From contig NZ_JBAKBF010000013.1 of NCBI RefSeq assembly GCF_036881715.1, positions 1 through 64,000 on the forward strand: a DNA stretch of 64,000 nucleotides. Direction: 5' to 3'. Both the position numbers and the translations under genes were made by a program. Origin of the DNA: Pannonibacter anstelovis (GTDB taxonomy: Bacteria; Pseudomonadota; Alphaproteobacteria; Rhizobiales; Stappiaceae). This document shows, in pieces, positions 24,419 to 32,177 of the stretch (position 1 is the stretch's first letter; every line of letters begins with the position of its first letter). The notes beneath the pieces are model-generated. The model ran no database searches and was not told where the DNA came from. It saw nothing but the letters and a program-made list of their open reading frames with translations.

Positions 24419-25366
24419 ATGCTTGATCACGCTGCCAACTCGTTCCATTCGGAACGCGCCCAGATCACGGACCGTCTGCTGGACGCCGCAGGCATTTCCG
24501 TCGACCGGTTGCCGATGCTGCCCGTGCTCTTCGACCGCATGGCCCGTGTCTTTGCCGATGCGATGCGCCAGAAGTCGGCCTCGCCATCCTACATCTCGGT
24601 CTCCGACATCGGCAACGAGCGTATCGGCGATGTTCTGGATGTGTATGAATCCAACGCCCTGGTCGCCGTGCTCTATTCGCCGGAATGGGACACACGCCTG
24701 CTGATCGGCTTTGACCGGGACTTCATCTTCACGATGATCGACGTGCTGTTCGGCGCCGATGGCACCGAGCCGCCCATCGATGAAGAACGCACTTTCTCGT
24801 CGATCGAGACGCGCATTGCCCGCACGGTCTTTGAAGTGGCCGCCAATGCTCTGCAGGAATCGTTCAGTCCCATCGCTGAAACGACCCTGAAGATCGAGCG
24901 TGTCGAAAGCCGGATGGACTTCGCCATCATTGGCCGCCGAAACAATCCGGCTGTTGTCGCACGCCTGCTGCTGCAGGCCATCGGCCGCGGCGGCGAAATC
25001 TTCGTCGTCATGCCGCACTCCACCCTCAATCCGCTGCGCCAGCGCCTCTCCCAGGTTCTGTCCGGCGAAATGGCGGGACGCGACAAGCAATGGACCCAGC
25101 ATTTCCAGGCCGAGATCCAGCGCACGGAAGTGAAGCTGCAGGCCGTGCTGGAAGAGCGCGAGCTTACCCTGGGCGAAATTGCCAACTTGAAGATTGGCCA
25201 GATCATTGAATTGCAGGCCACGCCCCGCAGTCCGGTGAAGCTGGAGTGCAACCAGCAGCCGATCTTCAACTGCCGTCTTGGCCAGCTGGACGGCTCCTAC
25301 ACCCTTCAGGTCGAGGACCTGATCCATCTGGAAAAGGATATCGTCGATGATCTCCTATCTCGTTGA
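24419..25366 (+). CDS. fliM: Flagellar motor switch protein FliM
   Basis: A 315-residue C-ring protein. The middle domain (VLDVYESNALVAVLYSPEWDTRLLIGFDRDFIFTMIDVLFG) and a C-terminal SpoA domain (TEVKLQAVLEERELTLGEIANLKIGQIIEL) are clear. The N-terminus lacks an obvious canonical CheY-binding LSQxEIDALL motif, as in many alphaproteobacteria. It forms the rotor switch with FliG and FliN. Its last 20 bases overlap the DUF6468 gene. Confidence 0.93.
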   Translation: MLDHAANSFHSERAQITDRLLDAAGISVDRLPMLPVLFDRMARVFADAMRQKSASPSYISVSDIGNERIGDVLDVYESNALVAVLYSPEWDTRLLIGFDRDFIFTMIDVLFGADGTEPPIDEERTFSSIETRIARTVFEVAANALQESFSPIAETTLKIERVESRMDFAIIGRRNNPAVVARLLLQAIGRGGEIFVVMPHSTLNPLRQRLSQVLSGEMAGRDKQWTQHFQAEIQRTEVKLQAVLEERELTLGEIANLKIGQIIELQATPRSPVKLECNQQPIFNCRLGQLDGSYTLQVEDLIHLEKDIVDDLLSR

Positions 25367-25883
25367 TGCGGTGCTGCTGATCGCTCTGGCGGTCACCAGC
25401 TTCAAGATGGTGACCATGTACCGGGAACTGCGCCGGCTTGGGTCCTATCATGAGGATTACCAGCGGATTTTTGACCAGACGGCGCTGGCCCTTGACGGGA
25501 TCGAGGTATCGGTCAAGGAGCTCAACGTCCGCGGGGCTCAGGTGCTCAACGCACTCGGCGCCAGAATGGACGATGCCAGGGAACTCATCGCCGAGATCGA
25601 CGCCCTCACCCGTGAAGCCAAGCGCCAGCAGGCGGTGCTGAAATCCGAGCTGAAGCAGCTTTCGACCGAAATGGCCATGCGTGCCAAGGCCGGCCACATG
25701 GATCCTCCTGCCAGCGACATGGTTTCAACGGTTGTCGAGACGGTTCTGCGCAACAGCGCAACGCCGGCAAGCGAACCACACGCGGCCGCCGCACCAACGG
25801 AAATGAAGGTTCACCGTCTGGATGACCTGGCCACCGGCCCGTTCCGATCCGTATCCATCCACCGCAAGGATGATCTGACATGA
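25347..25883 (+). CDS. DUF6468 protein of the fliM-fliN interval
   Basis: A 178-residue protein with one N-terminal transmembrane helix (VDAVLLIALAVTSFKMVTMYREL), a long coiled-coil-prone segment (DARELIAEIDALTREAKRQQAVLKSELKQL) and a disordered Ala/Pro-rich tail. It fits DUF6468, an alphaproteobacterial family found between fliM and fliN. It overlaps both neighbours (20 and 4 bases), which points to stoichiometric production with the C ring. The function is not known to me; a membrane-anchored C-ring accessory or assembly factor is a reasonable guess. Confidence 0.75.
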   Translation: MISYLVDAVLLIALAVTSFKMVTMYRELRRLGSYHEDYQRIFDQTALALDGIEVSVKELNVRGAQVLNALGARMDDARELIAEIDALTREAKRQQAVLKSELKQLSTEMAMRAKAGHMDPPASDMVSTVVETVLRNSATPASEPHAAAAPTEMKVHRLDDLATGPFRSVSIHRKDDLT

Positions 25884-26269
25884 GCAGCAATGATATGAAC
25901 GAGACCCCTTCCGCCAAAGCCGCAGGTGCAGCTGAATTCGCCAAGGTTGAAACCGGCGGATCGAAGAGCGCAAAGCTGACCAGTTCCGATCTGATGGGCG
26001 ACGAGCGCAACCTCGACACGATCCTCGGCATCCCGGTCAACATCCAGGTCGTGCTGGGCTCGGCGACAATGCTGGTTGCCAATCTGCTGAAGCTTGGCCG
26101 CGGCGCCGTCATTCCGCTCAACCACCGGGTCGGTGAGCCGGTCGATATCGTGGTCAACGGCCGCGTGGTGGCCCGTGGCGAAGTGGTCGTCGTGGAAGAC
26201 GACAACTCCCGCTTCGGCGTATCGCTGACCGAAATCATCAGCGCCCAGAACAGCCTGCTCGACGCCTGA
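25880..26269 (+). CDS. fliN: Flagellar motor switch protein FliN
   Basis: A 129-residue C-ring protein with a disordered first 40 residues and a SpoA domain: LDTILGIPVNIQVVLGSATMLVANLLKLGRGAVIPL, then GEPVDIVVNGRVVARGEVVVVEDDNSRFGVSLTEI. It completes the switch base and offers the FliH docking surface. The start overlaps the DUF6468 stop (ATGA). A gap of 94 bases with its own Shine-Dalgarno site leads to fliG. Confidence 0.96.
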   Translation: MSSNDMNETPSAKAAGAAEFAKVETGGSKSAKLTSSDLMGDERNLDTILGIPVNIQVVLGSATMLVANLLKLGRGAVIPLNHRVGEPVDIVVNGRVVARGEVVVVEDDNSRFGVSLTEIISAQNSLLDA

Positions 26270-26363
26270 TACCAGGCCTGCGCGGCGCATGAGCAATTTC
26301 AAGGCATGATGCACAAGCATCCCAGAGCCTTGGTCCGACTGAAGCTGCAGGAGAGACCGCAAA

Positions 26364-27398
26364 ATGAATGCGAGCACATCTGCCGAAACCCTTTTGCCGA
26401 CACGCACCCTCAAGGGCACGCAGAAGGTCGCGGCACTGCTTCTGGCGCTTGGCAAACCCAGCTCACGCCGGCTGCTGCAGCATTTCGATCAGGAAGAAAT
26501 CCGCATGATCACCGTGGCTGCAGCCCAGCTTGGCACGGTGGCGGCAGAGGAGCTGGATCAGCTCGCGGAAGACTTCATTACGCAGTTCTCCAACGGCACC
26601 ACCCTTTATGGCACGCCGAATGAAGTGGAGAAGATGCTGGAGGGTGTGCTTCCAGAGGAGCAGCTCTCTGACATCATGTCCGATGTGCTGGGTAATTCCA
26701 ACAGGTCGATCTGGGACCGGATCGCGACAGTGTCCGAAACCGTGCTGGCCAACTATCTGATGAAGGAGCATCCGCAGACGGCGGCCCTGATCCTGTCGAA
26801 GATCAGGCCGGCAGCCGCTGCAAAGGTGCTCAGCCAGCTGCCGCCGGAGCTGCGCAACCAGCTCATGCGCAGAATGCTGTCGATCAAGGCAATCGTCCAG
26901 GAGATCATGCGCGACGTGGAAAAGACGCTGCATGAAGACTTCATGCTCAATCTCTCGGGCACGATGGAAGCAGACTCTTATGCACGCATGGCGGACATCC
27001 TCAACAAGATGGACCGCGACCACATGGAAGATGCCTTGTCGAGCCTGACGGATGCACGGCCGAAGTCGGCGGAGCTGCTGAAGGGACTGCTCTTCACCTT
27101 CGACGACATCATCAACCTGAACGCCCGCACGCGCATGGCCATCTTCGACCAGATCCCGACAGACCGGATCGTGCTGGCGCTGAAGGGAACAGACCGCGCC
27201 TTCCGCGAGGTTATCCTGTCTTCCATGACATCGCGCACGCGCAAGATCGTCGAGCACGAGCTGGCGGGCGGCGAACCGGCCGGACAGCGCGAAGTGCTTC
27301 AGGCGCGTTCCTCCATCACGGACCTTGCCCTGGAGATGGCAGGCCGCGGAGAGATCGACCTCAATCCGAAGCAGGAAGACAGCGCCGTCTTCCGGTAA
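26364..27398 (+). CDS. fliG: Flagellar motor switch protein FliG
   Basis: A 344-residue rotor protein. The three armadillo-like domains are visible: GTQKVAALLLALGKP, the middle EHPQTAALILSKIRPAAAAKVLSQLPPELR with the EHPQ motif, and the C-terminal torque domain ending LFTFDDIINLNARTRMAIFDQIPTDRIVLALKGTDRAFREVILSSMTSR. The charged torque helix contacts MotA. ATG 26364 has CAGGAGA upstream. Confidence 0.96.
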   Translation: MNASTSAETLLPTRTLKGTQKVAALLLALGKPSSRRLLQHFDQEEIRMITVAAAQLGTVAAEELDQLAEDFITQFSNGTTLYGTPNEVEKMLEGVLPEEQLSDIMSDVLGNSNRSIWDRIATVSETVLANYLMKEHPQTAALILSKIRPAAAAKVLSQLPPELRNQLMRRMLSIKAIVQEIMRDVEKTLHEDFMLNLSGTMEADSYARMADILNKMDRDHMEDALSSLTDARPKSAELLKGLLFTFDDIINLNARTRMAIFDQIPTDRIVLALKGTDRAFREVILSSMTSRTRKIVEHELAGGEPAGQREVLQARSSITDLALEMAGRGEIDLNPKQEDSAVFR

Positions 27399-27413
27399 GC
27401 CCGGCGCACGCTT

Positions 27414-27429
27414 CCCGGCAGAAGCCGGG
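27414..27429 (+). other. Small stem-loop between fliG and flhB
   Basis: CCCGGC (27414-27419) and GCCGGG (27424-27429), loop AGAA. It lies in the 88-base gap of the plus-strand operon and has no U-tract. It may be an RNA-processing or stabilising element. Confidence 0.3.
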
Positions 27430-27486
27430 GCAATGGCCCCTTGCCTCACGGCAGGGCAGGAGACTGGCAAACCGGTGGACGCGTAA

Positions 27487-28563
27487 ATGTCAGATCAGGA
27501 CGACAAGGACTCTAAAACAGAGGAACCGACAGAGAAGAAAATCAGGGATGCGATCGACAAGGGAGACATACCTGTTTCCAAGGAGGCCTCGATCCTCTCC
27601 GCCTTTCTGGCTGTTTTGCTGATTGGAAGTTTCGTCATTTCACCGGGTGTCCAGCGCCTCAGCGGCGGGCTCTCGGGTTTCATCGACAATGCGGGGGGAT
27701 ACAGCATTGGAAATGGATCGGATGCAATTCAGCTCACCCATGCCCTCAGTCTGGATCTGGGGCTGTTCCTCGCACCCATCGTGGCGATGCTCATGGTCGC
27801 AGGCCTTGCTGCTTCCTTCTTCCAGAATGCCCCGAAGGTGGTCTTCACCCGCATCAAGCCGGAACTGTCGCGTCTTTCGCTCGCCAAGGGCTGGAGCCGG
27901 CTTTTCGGAATGCAGGGGCTTGTCGAGTTCGGCAAGTCGGTCTTCAAGTTCACAGCCATCAGCCTGGTCGCGTTCCTGCTGCTTCGCTCGAACGCCAATG
28001 CGCTGGTGAATGCCATGTTCACCGACCCGTCCGCCCTCCCCGAGACCATCCTCCATCTGTCGATGAAGCTGCTTTCGGGCATCTGTATCGCGACGATCCT
28101 GCTGGTGGCCCTTGATCTTCTGTGGGCCCGCATGCACTGGCGGCAGAACCTGCGCATGAGCAAACAGGAGCTGAAAGACGAGTTCAAGCAGGCCGAAGGC
28201 GATCCGCTTGTCAAAGCCCGCCAGCGCTCACTCGCCCGTGACAGGGCACGCAACCGGATGATGGCGGCCGTGCCGAAGGCGACGCTCGTGATCGCCAACC
28301 CGACCCATTTTGCCGTAGCCTTGCGCTACGAGCGTGATGAGACGGCTGCCCCGATTGTCGTTGCCAAGGGACAAGACCTGATCGCCCTCAAGATCCGGCA
28401 GATTGCAGAGGAAAACAACATTCCCGTCGTAGAGAACCGCGAGCTTGCCCGTTCACTTTATGCGAGTACCGAATTGGAAAGAATGATTCCGCCGCAATTC
28501 TATAGAATGGTTGCAGAAATCATCTGTTACGTGTATTCGCGCAAGACAGTGAAGGTCGTGTGA
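27487..28563 (+). CDS. flhB: Flagellar export switch protein FlhB
   Basis: A 358-residue protein with four transmembrane segments and a cytoplasmic domain. The N-terminus is typical (DSKTEEPTEKKIRDAIDKGDIPVSKE). The autocleavage site N271-P272-T273-H274 (VIANPTHFAVALRYERDETAAP) is intact; cleavage between N and P switches export from hook to filament substrates. It ends one base into the start of the next gene. Confidence 0.96.
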   Translation: MSDQDDKDSKTEEPTEKKIRDAIDKGDIPVSKEASILSAFLAVLLIGSFVISPGVQRLSGGLSGFIDNAGGYSIGNGSDAIQLTHALSLDLGLFLAPIVAMLMVAGLAASFFQNAPKVVFTRIKPELSRLSLAKGWSRLFGMQGLVEFGKSVFKFTAISLVAFLLLRSNANALVNAMFTDPSALPETILHLSMKLLSGICIATILLVALDLLWARMHWRQNLRMSKQELKDEFKQAEGDPLVKARQRSLARDRARNRMMAAVPKATLVIANPTHFAVALRYERDETAAPIVVAKGQDLIALKIRQIAEENNIPVVENRELARSLYASTELERMIPPQFYRMVAEIICYVYSRKTVKVV

Positions 28564-29042
28564 TGCACGAGAGTTTTGAGGGCTTCAACATGAGCATGGG
28601 ATCCTTCAGCCAGATGCCGCGGATTCCGGGTTCGGTGCGCCTGCGGGAAGAAGCCCTCGCACAGGCCGTTGCTGACGTTGCCGAAGAGCTGCGCCTGATC
28701 GACGTCACCGACTTCATCGCCTTCGTGCGCACGGAAAAACACGCCAATATCTCTGACCTCGTGAAGTCCTCGACCGAGCTCTTCTTCAAGAACGAGACGT
28801 TACGTTACGGCCTTGGCGCCCATGTGGAGGCGGACTGGGACACGACGCCCGATGTCCGGCTTGACCTCGAGTTCCGCAACAACGGGGTCTGGATCTATTT
28901 CAGCCTGACGCTGAACGCCCGCGGTTCAGGTGTCGAGATCCATCACATCGAGTTTGCCGACCCGTCAGAAGATCCGGAAGAAAACACCCGGCGTCTTGTC
29001 GAGGCGCTGGCGGATGCCCGCCTGAAGCCGCTGCCTCAGTAA
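28563..29042 (+). CDS. Uncharacterised flagellar-operon protein downstream of flhB
   Basis: A soluble protein of about 159 residues with no signal or membrane segment that I can see. The N-terminal half is helical (RLREEALAQAVADVAEELRLIDVTDFIAFVRTEKHANISDLVKSSTELFF). The C-terminal half looks like a beta-sheet (VRLDLEFRNNGVWIYFSLTLNARGSGVEIHHIEF). The start overlaps the flhB stop (TGATG), with GTG 28560 as an alternative, so it is translationally coupled to flhB. I do not recognise a named family. Confidence 0.7.
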   Translation: MHESFEGFNMSMGSFSQMPRIPGSVRLREEALAQAVADVAEELRLIDVTDFIAFVRTEKHANISDLVKSSTELFFKNETLRYGLGAHVEADWDTTPDVRLDLEFRNNGVWIYFSLTLNARGSGVEIHHIEFADPSEDPEENTRRLVEALADARLKPLPQ

Positions 29043-29084
29043 CACAAAGGCTGTCGACGTGGCCGGATTGCGCCCTGAGCCCGG

Positions 29085-29412
29085 TCAGGCGCAGTGCAGA
29101 CCTGCAATGATGATCAGGACTGCCGGCCAGGATGACAATCACACCGGCCATATCCCGCCGGCCTGGCCACGCAGCCTCCACAAGCCACAGTCAGAGGGGC
29201 GAATTCACAACATATATCCGGGTATAGGCTGCAAAGGTACGGCCCGCGTCCGGACAGTCCGCCCGCGCCGGCAGGAAGGCAAAAAGAGCCAGCGCAAACG
29301 CGCCCGGCAACAGCCACCAGTCAGACTTGCCCAGCCCCCACCGGTCCCAGACGGCAAAGCATCCGGTGATTTCGGCCAAGGCGGCACCAGGGAAAAGAAG
29401 GACTGTCTGTAT
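29085..29412 (-). pseudogene. YnfA/UPF0060-family membrane protein pseudogene
   Basis: Read on the minus strand, the frame gives ALAEITGCFAVWDRWGLGKS, then DWWLLPGAFALALFAFLPA, then AGRTFAAYTRIYVVNSPL, a clear match to the small four-helix YnfA family (about 108 residues). Three lesions are visible. The expected start is ATA (29410-29412) rather than ATG. A TGA at 29191-29193 replaces a Trp codon in front of LWLVEAAWPGRRDMAGVIVILAG. One extra base at about 29118-29121 shifts the frame before the normal ending LIIIAGLHCA, whose stop is at 29085-29087. The gene is dead and lies between two flagellar units. Confidence 0.85.
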
Positions 29413-29512
29413 CTGACGTCCGGCGGGACCTGTCACAGGATAGATGCACAGGACAGGCATTGCCGGCAGCTTCAGGCGAACTTTCGCCCCACCCGTCAAC
29501 TGACATGATGGA

Positions 29513-29534
29513 GCCGGCAGACAGATGTGCCGGC
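29513..29534 (-). terminator. Weak stem-loop downstream of the flgE-fliL-like unit
   Basis: GCCGGCA (29513-29519) and TGCCGGC (29528-29534), loop GACAGATG. It follows the last gene of the long minus-strand flagellar unit by about 35 bases. No U-tract is seen, so termination is uncertain. Confidence 0.35.
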
Positions 29535-29567
29535 AGAAGGTTGTCACAGGCCCGGAGGGGCTCAATT

Positions 29568-30026
29568 TCAATGCGACAGGACGTCTGACTTTGTGAAGTA
29601 GTTGAACTCTTCAACCAGAATGTCTTGCACGAGCTTGCTTCCAAGCCGCGTGTTCACGGCATCCCTGACCTTGGCCTTGAGGCCTTCGATGTCATAGCGT
29701 TCAAGCCTGCGGAAATTAAGCTTCTCATCGGTATAGAGCAGACGGAAGGCTTCATCGATGATGAAAGGCTGCGGCTTCACCGGGCTCCGGCGCAATGCCT
29801 CTCCATCCGCCGTGAATACAAGCTGCACCACCACATATCCCTGCAGCGCGCCATTTTCGATGATGGGCACGTTGATTGTCCTCAGTTGCTCGTAATCGAT
29901 GCCGACCATCAGGCGCTCGTCCCTGGCTGCACCCTTACCGTCCTGCGTCATCCAGTAGACAGCGGCATAGGAGGCGCCAAGCGTCGTCAGGCAAACCCAA
30001 AGGCCGGCAAAGAGGAGCCGCATCAT
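29568..30026 (-). CDS. FliL-like flagellar protein (second copy)
   Basis: A 152-residue protein with one N-terminal transmembrane helix (MMRLLFAGLWVCLTTLGASYAAVYW) and a periplasmic domain. It includes VPIIENGALQGYVVVQLVFTA and ends with KVRDAVNTRLGSKLVQDILVEEFNYF, which resembles the C-terminal half of FliL. A distinct FliL is encoded at 48828-49334, so this would be a divergent paralogue. It overlaps the FlgN-like gene by four bases and ends the flgE unit. A stator- or ring-associated role is inferred. Confidence 0.6.
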   Translation of the reverse strand: MMRLLFAGLWVCLTTLGASYAAVYWMTQDGKGAARDERLMVGIDYEQLRTINVPIIENGALQGYVVVQLVFTADGEALRRSPVKPQPFIIDEAFRLLYTDEKLNFRRLERYDIEGLKAKVRDAVNTRLGSKLVQDILVEEFNYFTKSDVLSH

Positions 30027-30454
30027 GGGCGGACCCTCGCGTGGTCAAGGGAATAAGTGCCGTCGGAGTCCGCTTCGAGCATCGCCTGGGAGATCATTCC
30101 CGCGATCTCGCGGACGGCATCCAGATGCAGCGAGAGCACCTGCATATTGGCCTCCAGCGCAGCACGCAGGCGCCTCAGCTCCGTGGCGACGGCCACGTCC
30201 CGCACTCCATCGCCGCCTGGCGCAAGCAGTGTCCGGCTCGCCCGGGCAAGCTCCAGCAGGGCCTGGCTCTTGCGGAACTCAAAGGCACGAAGATCTGCCG
30301 TTCCCTGTTCCCGCAAGGCTGCTGTTTCGGCCTCAACCACCGTGTGCGCCTTGATGATGGCCATGATCAGTGAATCATTCACATAGGCCGGCAGGGCAAC
30401 AGGCGGTGCAATCTCTGCATTTTCTTCATCAGACATGTCAGGCAGCAGCTCCAT
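30023..30454 (-). CDS. FlgN-like flagellar export chaperone
   Basis: A 143-residue, almost wholly helical protein with heptad-like segments (IMAIIKAHTVVEAETAALREQ, then RRLRAALEANMQVLSLHLDAVREIAGMISQAM). Size, helical content and the NMQVLSLHLDAVREI stretch resemble alphaproteobacterial FlgN, the chaperone of hook-filament junction proteins FlgK and FlgL, which are encoded in the same transcription unit. It overlaps the FlgJ-like gene by one base (TGATG) and the FliL-like gene by four. Sequence similarity alone is weak, so the name is tentative. Confidence 0.55.
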   Translation of the reverse strand: MELLPDMSDEENAEIAPPVALPAYVNDSLIMAIIKAHTVVEAETAALREQGTADLRAFEFRKSQALLELARASRTLLAPGGDGVRDVAVATELRRLRAALEANMQVLSLHLDAVREIAGMISQAMLEADSDGTYSLDHARVRP

Positions 30455-30945
30455 CAGGCGGTTTCCCGCTGGCCGAGGGTCTTGGCGATAAGCTCCGCGA
30501 TACCGATGCCGCCACGTGCAGCCATCTGATTACCGATCTGCTCAGCCAGCATGGATTTCCAGATACCTCCAGCCGTGCCGGAACCGAACACGCTCTCCGC
30601 GTCTTCAGGCAGAATTCCTTCCACCATCTGCTGCATCATCAGCGCTTCGAACTTCTGGGCTGGCGACAGCGTCCGCGTGTTCAGGGCAGTATCGTTTAGC
30701 ATCGCCACGCGCGCCGAACCGGCGGACCCGATGGCAGGCGCAAAACCGTCAACAGGCCACTGCGAGTTATCCAGCCCGCGCCCGCCTGAGAGGCCCGCGG
30801 CCGCCATGGCATCCTCAAACAGGCCGCTGTCACCGGACGCCGAATAGGCAAGGCTCTGCAGCTTGGCGGCGGCTGCCCGGATCTGTTGCGGATCCGCGGC
30901 GCGGGCGACATCGAGGACGATGTCAGAAACAGGAGAAATCGCCAT
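30454..30945 (-). CDS. FlgJ-type rod-binding protein (no muramidase domain)
   Basis: A 163-residue protein. The C-terminal half carries the rod-binding FlgJ-N/CheL pattern: SPAQKFEALMMQQMVEGILPED, then GTAGGIWKSMLAEQIGNQMAARGGIGIAELIAK. There is no peptidoglycan hydrolase domain, as is common in alphaproteobacteria; the lytic transglycosylase at 39956-40540 may supply that activity. It would scaffold rod assembly in the periplasm. Confidence 0.8.
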   Translation of the reverse strand: MAISPVSDIVLDVARAADPQQIRAAAAKLQSLAYSASGDSGLFEDAMAAAGLSGGRGLDNSQWPVDGFAPAIGSAGSARVAMLNDTALNTRTLSPAQKFEALMMQQMVEGILPEDAESVFGSGTAGGIWKSMLAEQIGNQMAARGGIGIAELIAKTLGQRETA

Positions 30946-30959
30946 GGCAAAGGTCCTCG

Positions 30960-31397
30960 TTACGCCTTCATTGCCTTTGAAACTAGGTCGTCCAGCTTGT
31001 GGGAGGCTTGCGTTGCCCCGCCGACGTGGCGCTCCAGGATCTCGGCCAGGCTCAGGTGCTCATCTGCCTGGCGTTCGAGCTTGGCCACAGTCTCAAGGCG
31101 CCGCTCTGTGACCTTCAGCATACGTCCCTGGCGGACCATTTCCGTTTCCACTTTCTCCCGGGCCGCAGACAGTTGCGCCTGCTCCTCGGCGATGGTCTTC
31201 AGGCGCTGCGAGGCATTTCGGATGAAGCGGTCATGCATGGCGAGGTCGCCCTCGGACAGGGCGCGCAGCACACGGTCCTGCTTCTCGGCAAGCTGCTCAT
31301 CCTGACGGTCGAGATTGACCAGCATCCAGGCTGACAATTGATGGATCTGGCGCTGCAGCTTGAGAATGCGCCCGATTTCCTTGCTGTTCTTCGACAT
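30960..31397 (-). CDS. FliJ-like coiled-coil flagellar protein
   Basis: A 145-residue, highly charged coiled-coil protein (ILKLQRQIHQLSAWMLVNLDRQDEQLAEKQDRVLRAL, then EQAQLSAAREKVETEMVRQ). Length and pattern suggest FliJ, the central stalk of the FliI ATPase, although fliI itself is 11 kb away. ATG 31397 has GAGG upstream; the longer frame overlaps fliR. No similarity-based proof is possible here; it could be another export-related coiled coil. Confidence 0.5.
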   Translation of the reverse strand: MSKNSKEIGRILKLQRQIHQLSAWMLVNLDRQDEQLAEKQDRVLRALSEGDLAMHDRFIRNASQRLKTIAEEQAQLSAAREKVETEMVRQGRMLKVTERRLETVAKLERQADEHLSLAEILERHVGGATQASHKLDDLVSKAMKA

Positions 31398-31404
31398 TGT
31401 TGCC

Positions 31405-32175
31405 TCAACCGAATCTGAGCCAGCTGGCATAGCCGTCCAGGAAAAGCGTGATCGCCTCACCCAGGATGACAAAGAGAAAGTACATGCCGCCCGCAATGAG
31501 GAATGGGGTGGCAATGAAGTAGACCGGGATCTGCGGCGTCAGCTTGTTCAGGAGCCCGAGGGCAAAGTTGATGACGACTGCGTAGATCACGAAAGGGCTG
31601 CCGATGCGCAGGGCAAGCCAGAAAGCGTCGGACAGCCGGTCCGTCAGCTGTGCCAGCCCTGCCGCCGGGTCGATGGGCGCACCAGGCGGCAAGGCGTTGT
31701 AACTTTGCGCCAGCGCCCGGAAGAGTTCCCAGTGCTGGTTCGTAATGAAGATCATTGCCGTGGCCGTCACCGTCATAAGGCTGGCCAGCGGCGGCAGGCC
31801 CTCGTTGCCCTCGATGGCCATCCCCGGCATGTTCGACAAGCCGATCGACATGGCGATGAAGGTCCCGATCATCTCCAGTCCGGCGATGAAGCAACGCCCC
31901 ATGAGCCCGATCAGCAACCCGGTGAACAGCTCGCTCAGAATGAAACGCCCAACCGTCCCGAGATCTGAAGCTGGCATCGCCGCCTGAATTTGAGGCGCCA
32001 GCATGGGCGCAAGCGCCAGCGAAGCCGAGACCGCCACGAACAGCCGCACCTTGACTGGCACGCGGTCGCTGCCGAAGCCCGGCACCACCATCAGACAGGT
32101 GCCAACCCGGCAGAACAGCATGAAGGTGGCCAGCAGCGCCTCGACGCCGAACTGGGACAGGACCGCCCCGGCCAT
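31405..32175 (-). CDS. fliR: Flagellar export protein FliR
   Basis: A 256-residue membrane protein of the export gate with about six hydrophobic segments. FliR features include FMLFCRVGTCLMVVPGFGSDRVPVKVRLFVAVSASLALAP and a C-terminal NKLTPQIPVYFIATPFLIAGGMYF. It assembles with FliP and FliQ in the core of the basal body. It lies two bases after flhA and seven before the FliJ-like gene. Confidence 0.95.
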   Translation of the reverse strand: MAGAVLSQFGVEALLATFMLFCRVGTCLMVVPGFGSDRVPVKVRLFVAVSASLALAPMLAPQIQAAMPASDLGTVGRFILSELFTGLLIGLMGRCFIAGLEMIGTFIAMSIGLSNMPGMAIEGNEGLPPLASLMTVTATAMIFITNQHWELFRALAQSYNALPPGAPIDPAAGLAQLTDRLSDAFWLALRIGSPFVIYAVVINFALGLLNKLTPQIPVYFIATPFLIAGGMYFLFVILGEAITLFLDGYASWLRFG

Positions 32176-32177
32176 GG

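Noticed and set aside
22454..25327. A 957-residue open frame on the minus strand
   Set aside because: Only its last 262 residues (from 23242) are a real DUF1217 gene. The rest is antisense to motA and fliM, which have strong family matches.
29059..29508. A 149-residue open frame on the plus strand after the flhB-linked gene
   Set aside because: It is antisense to the YnfA pseudogene, whose conserved sequence explains the region better.
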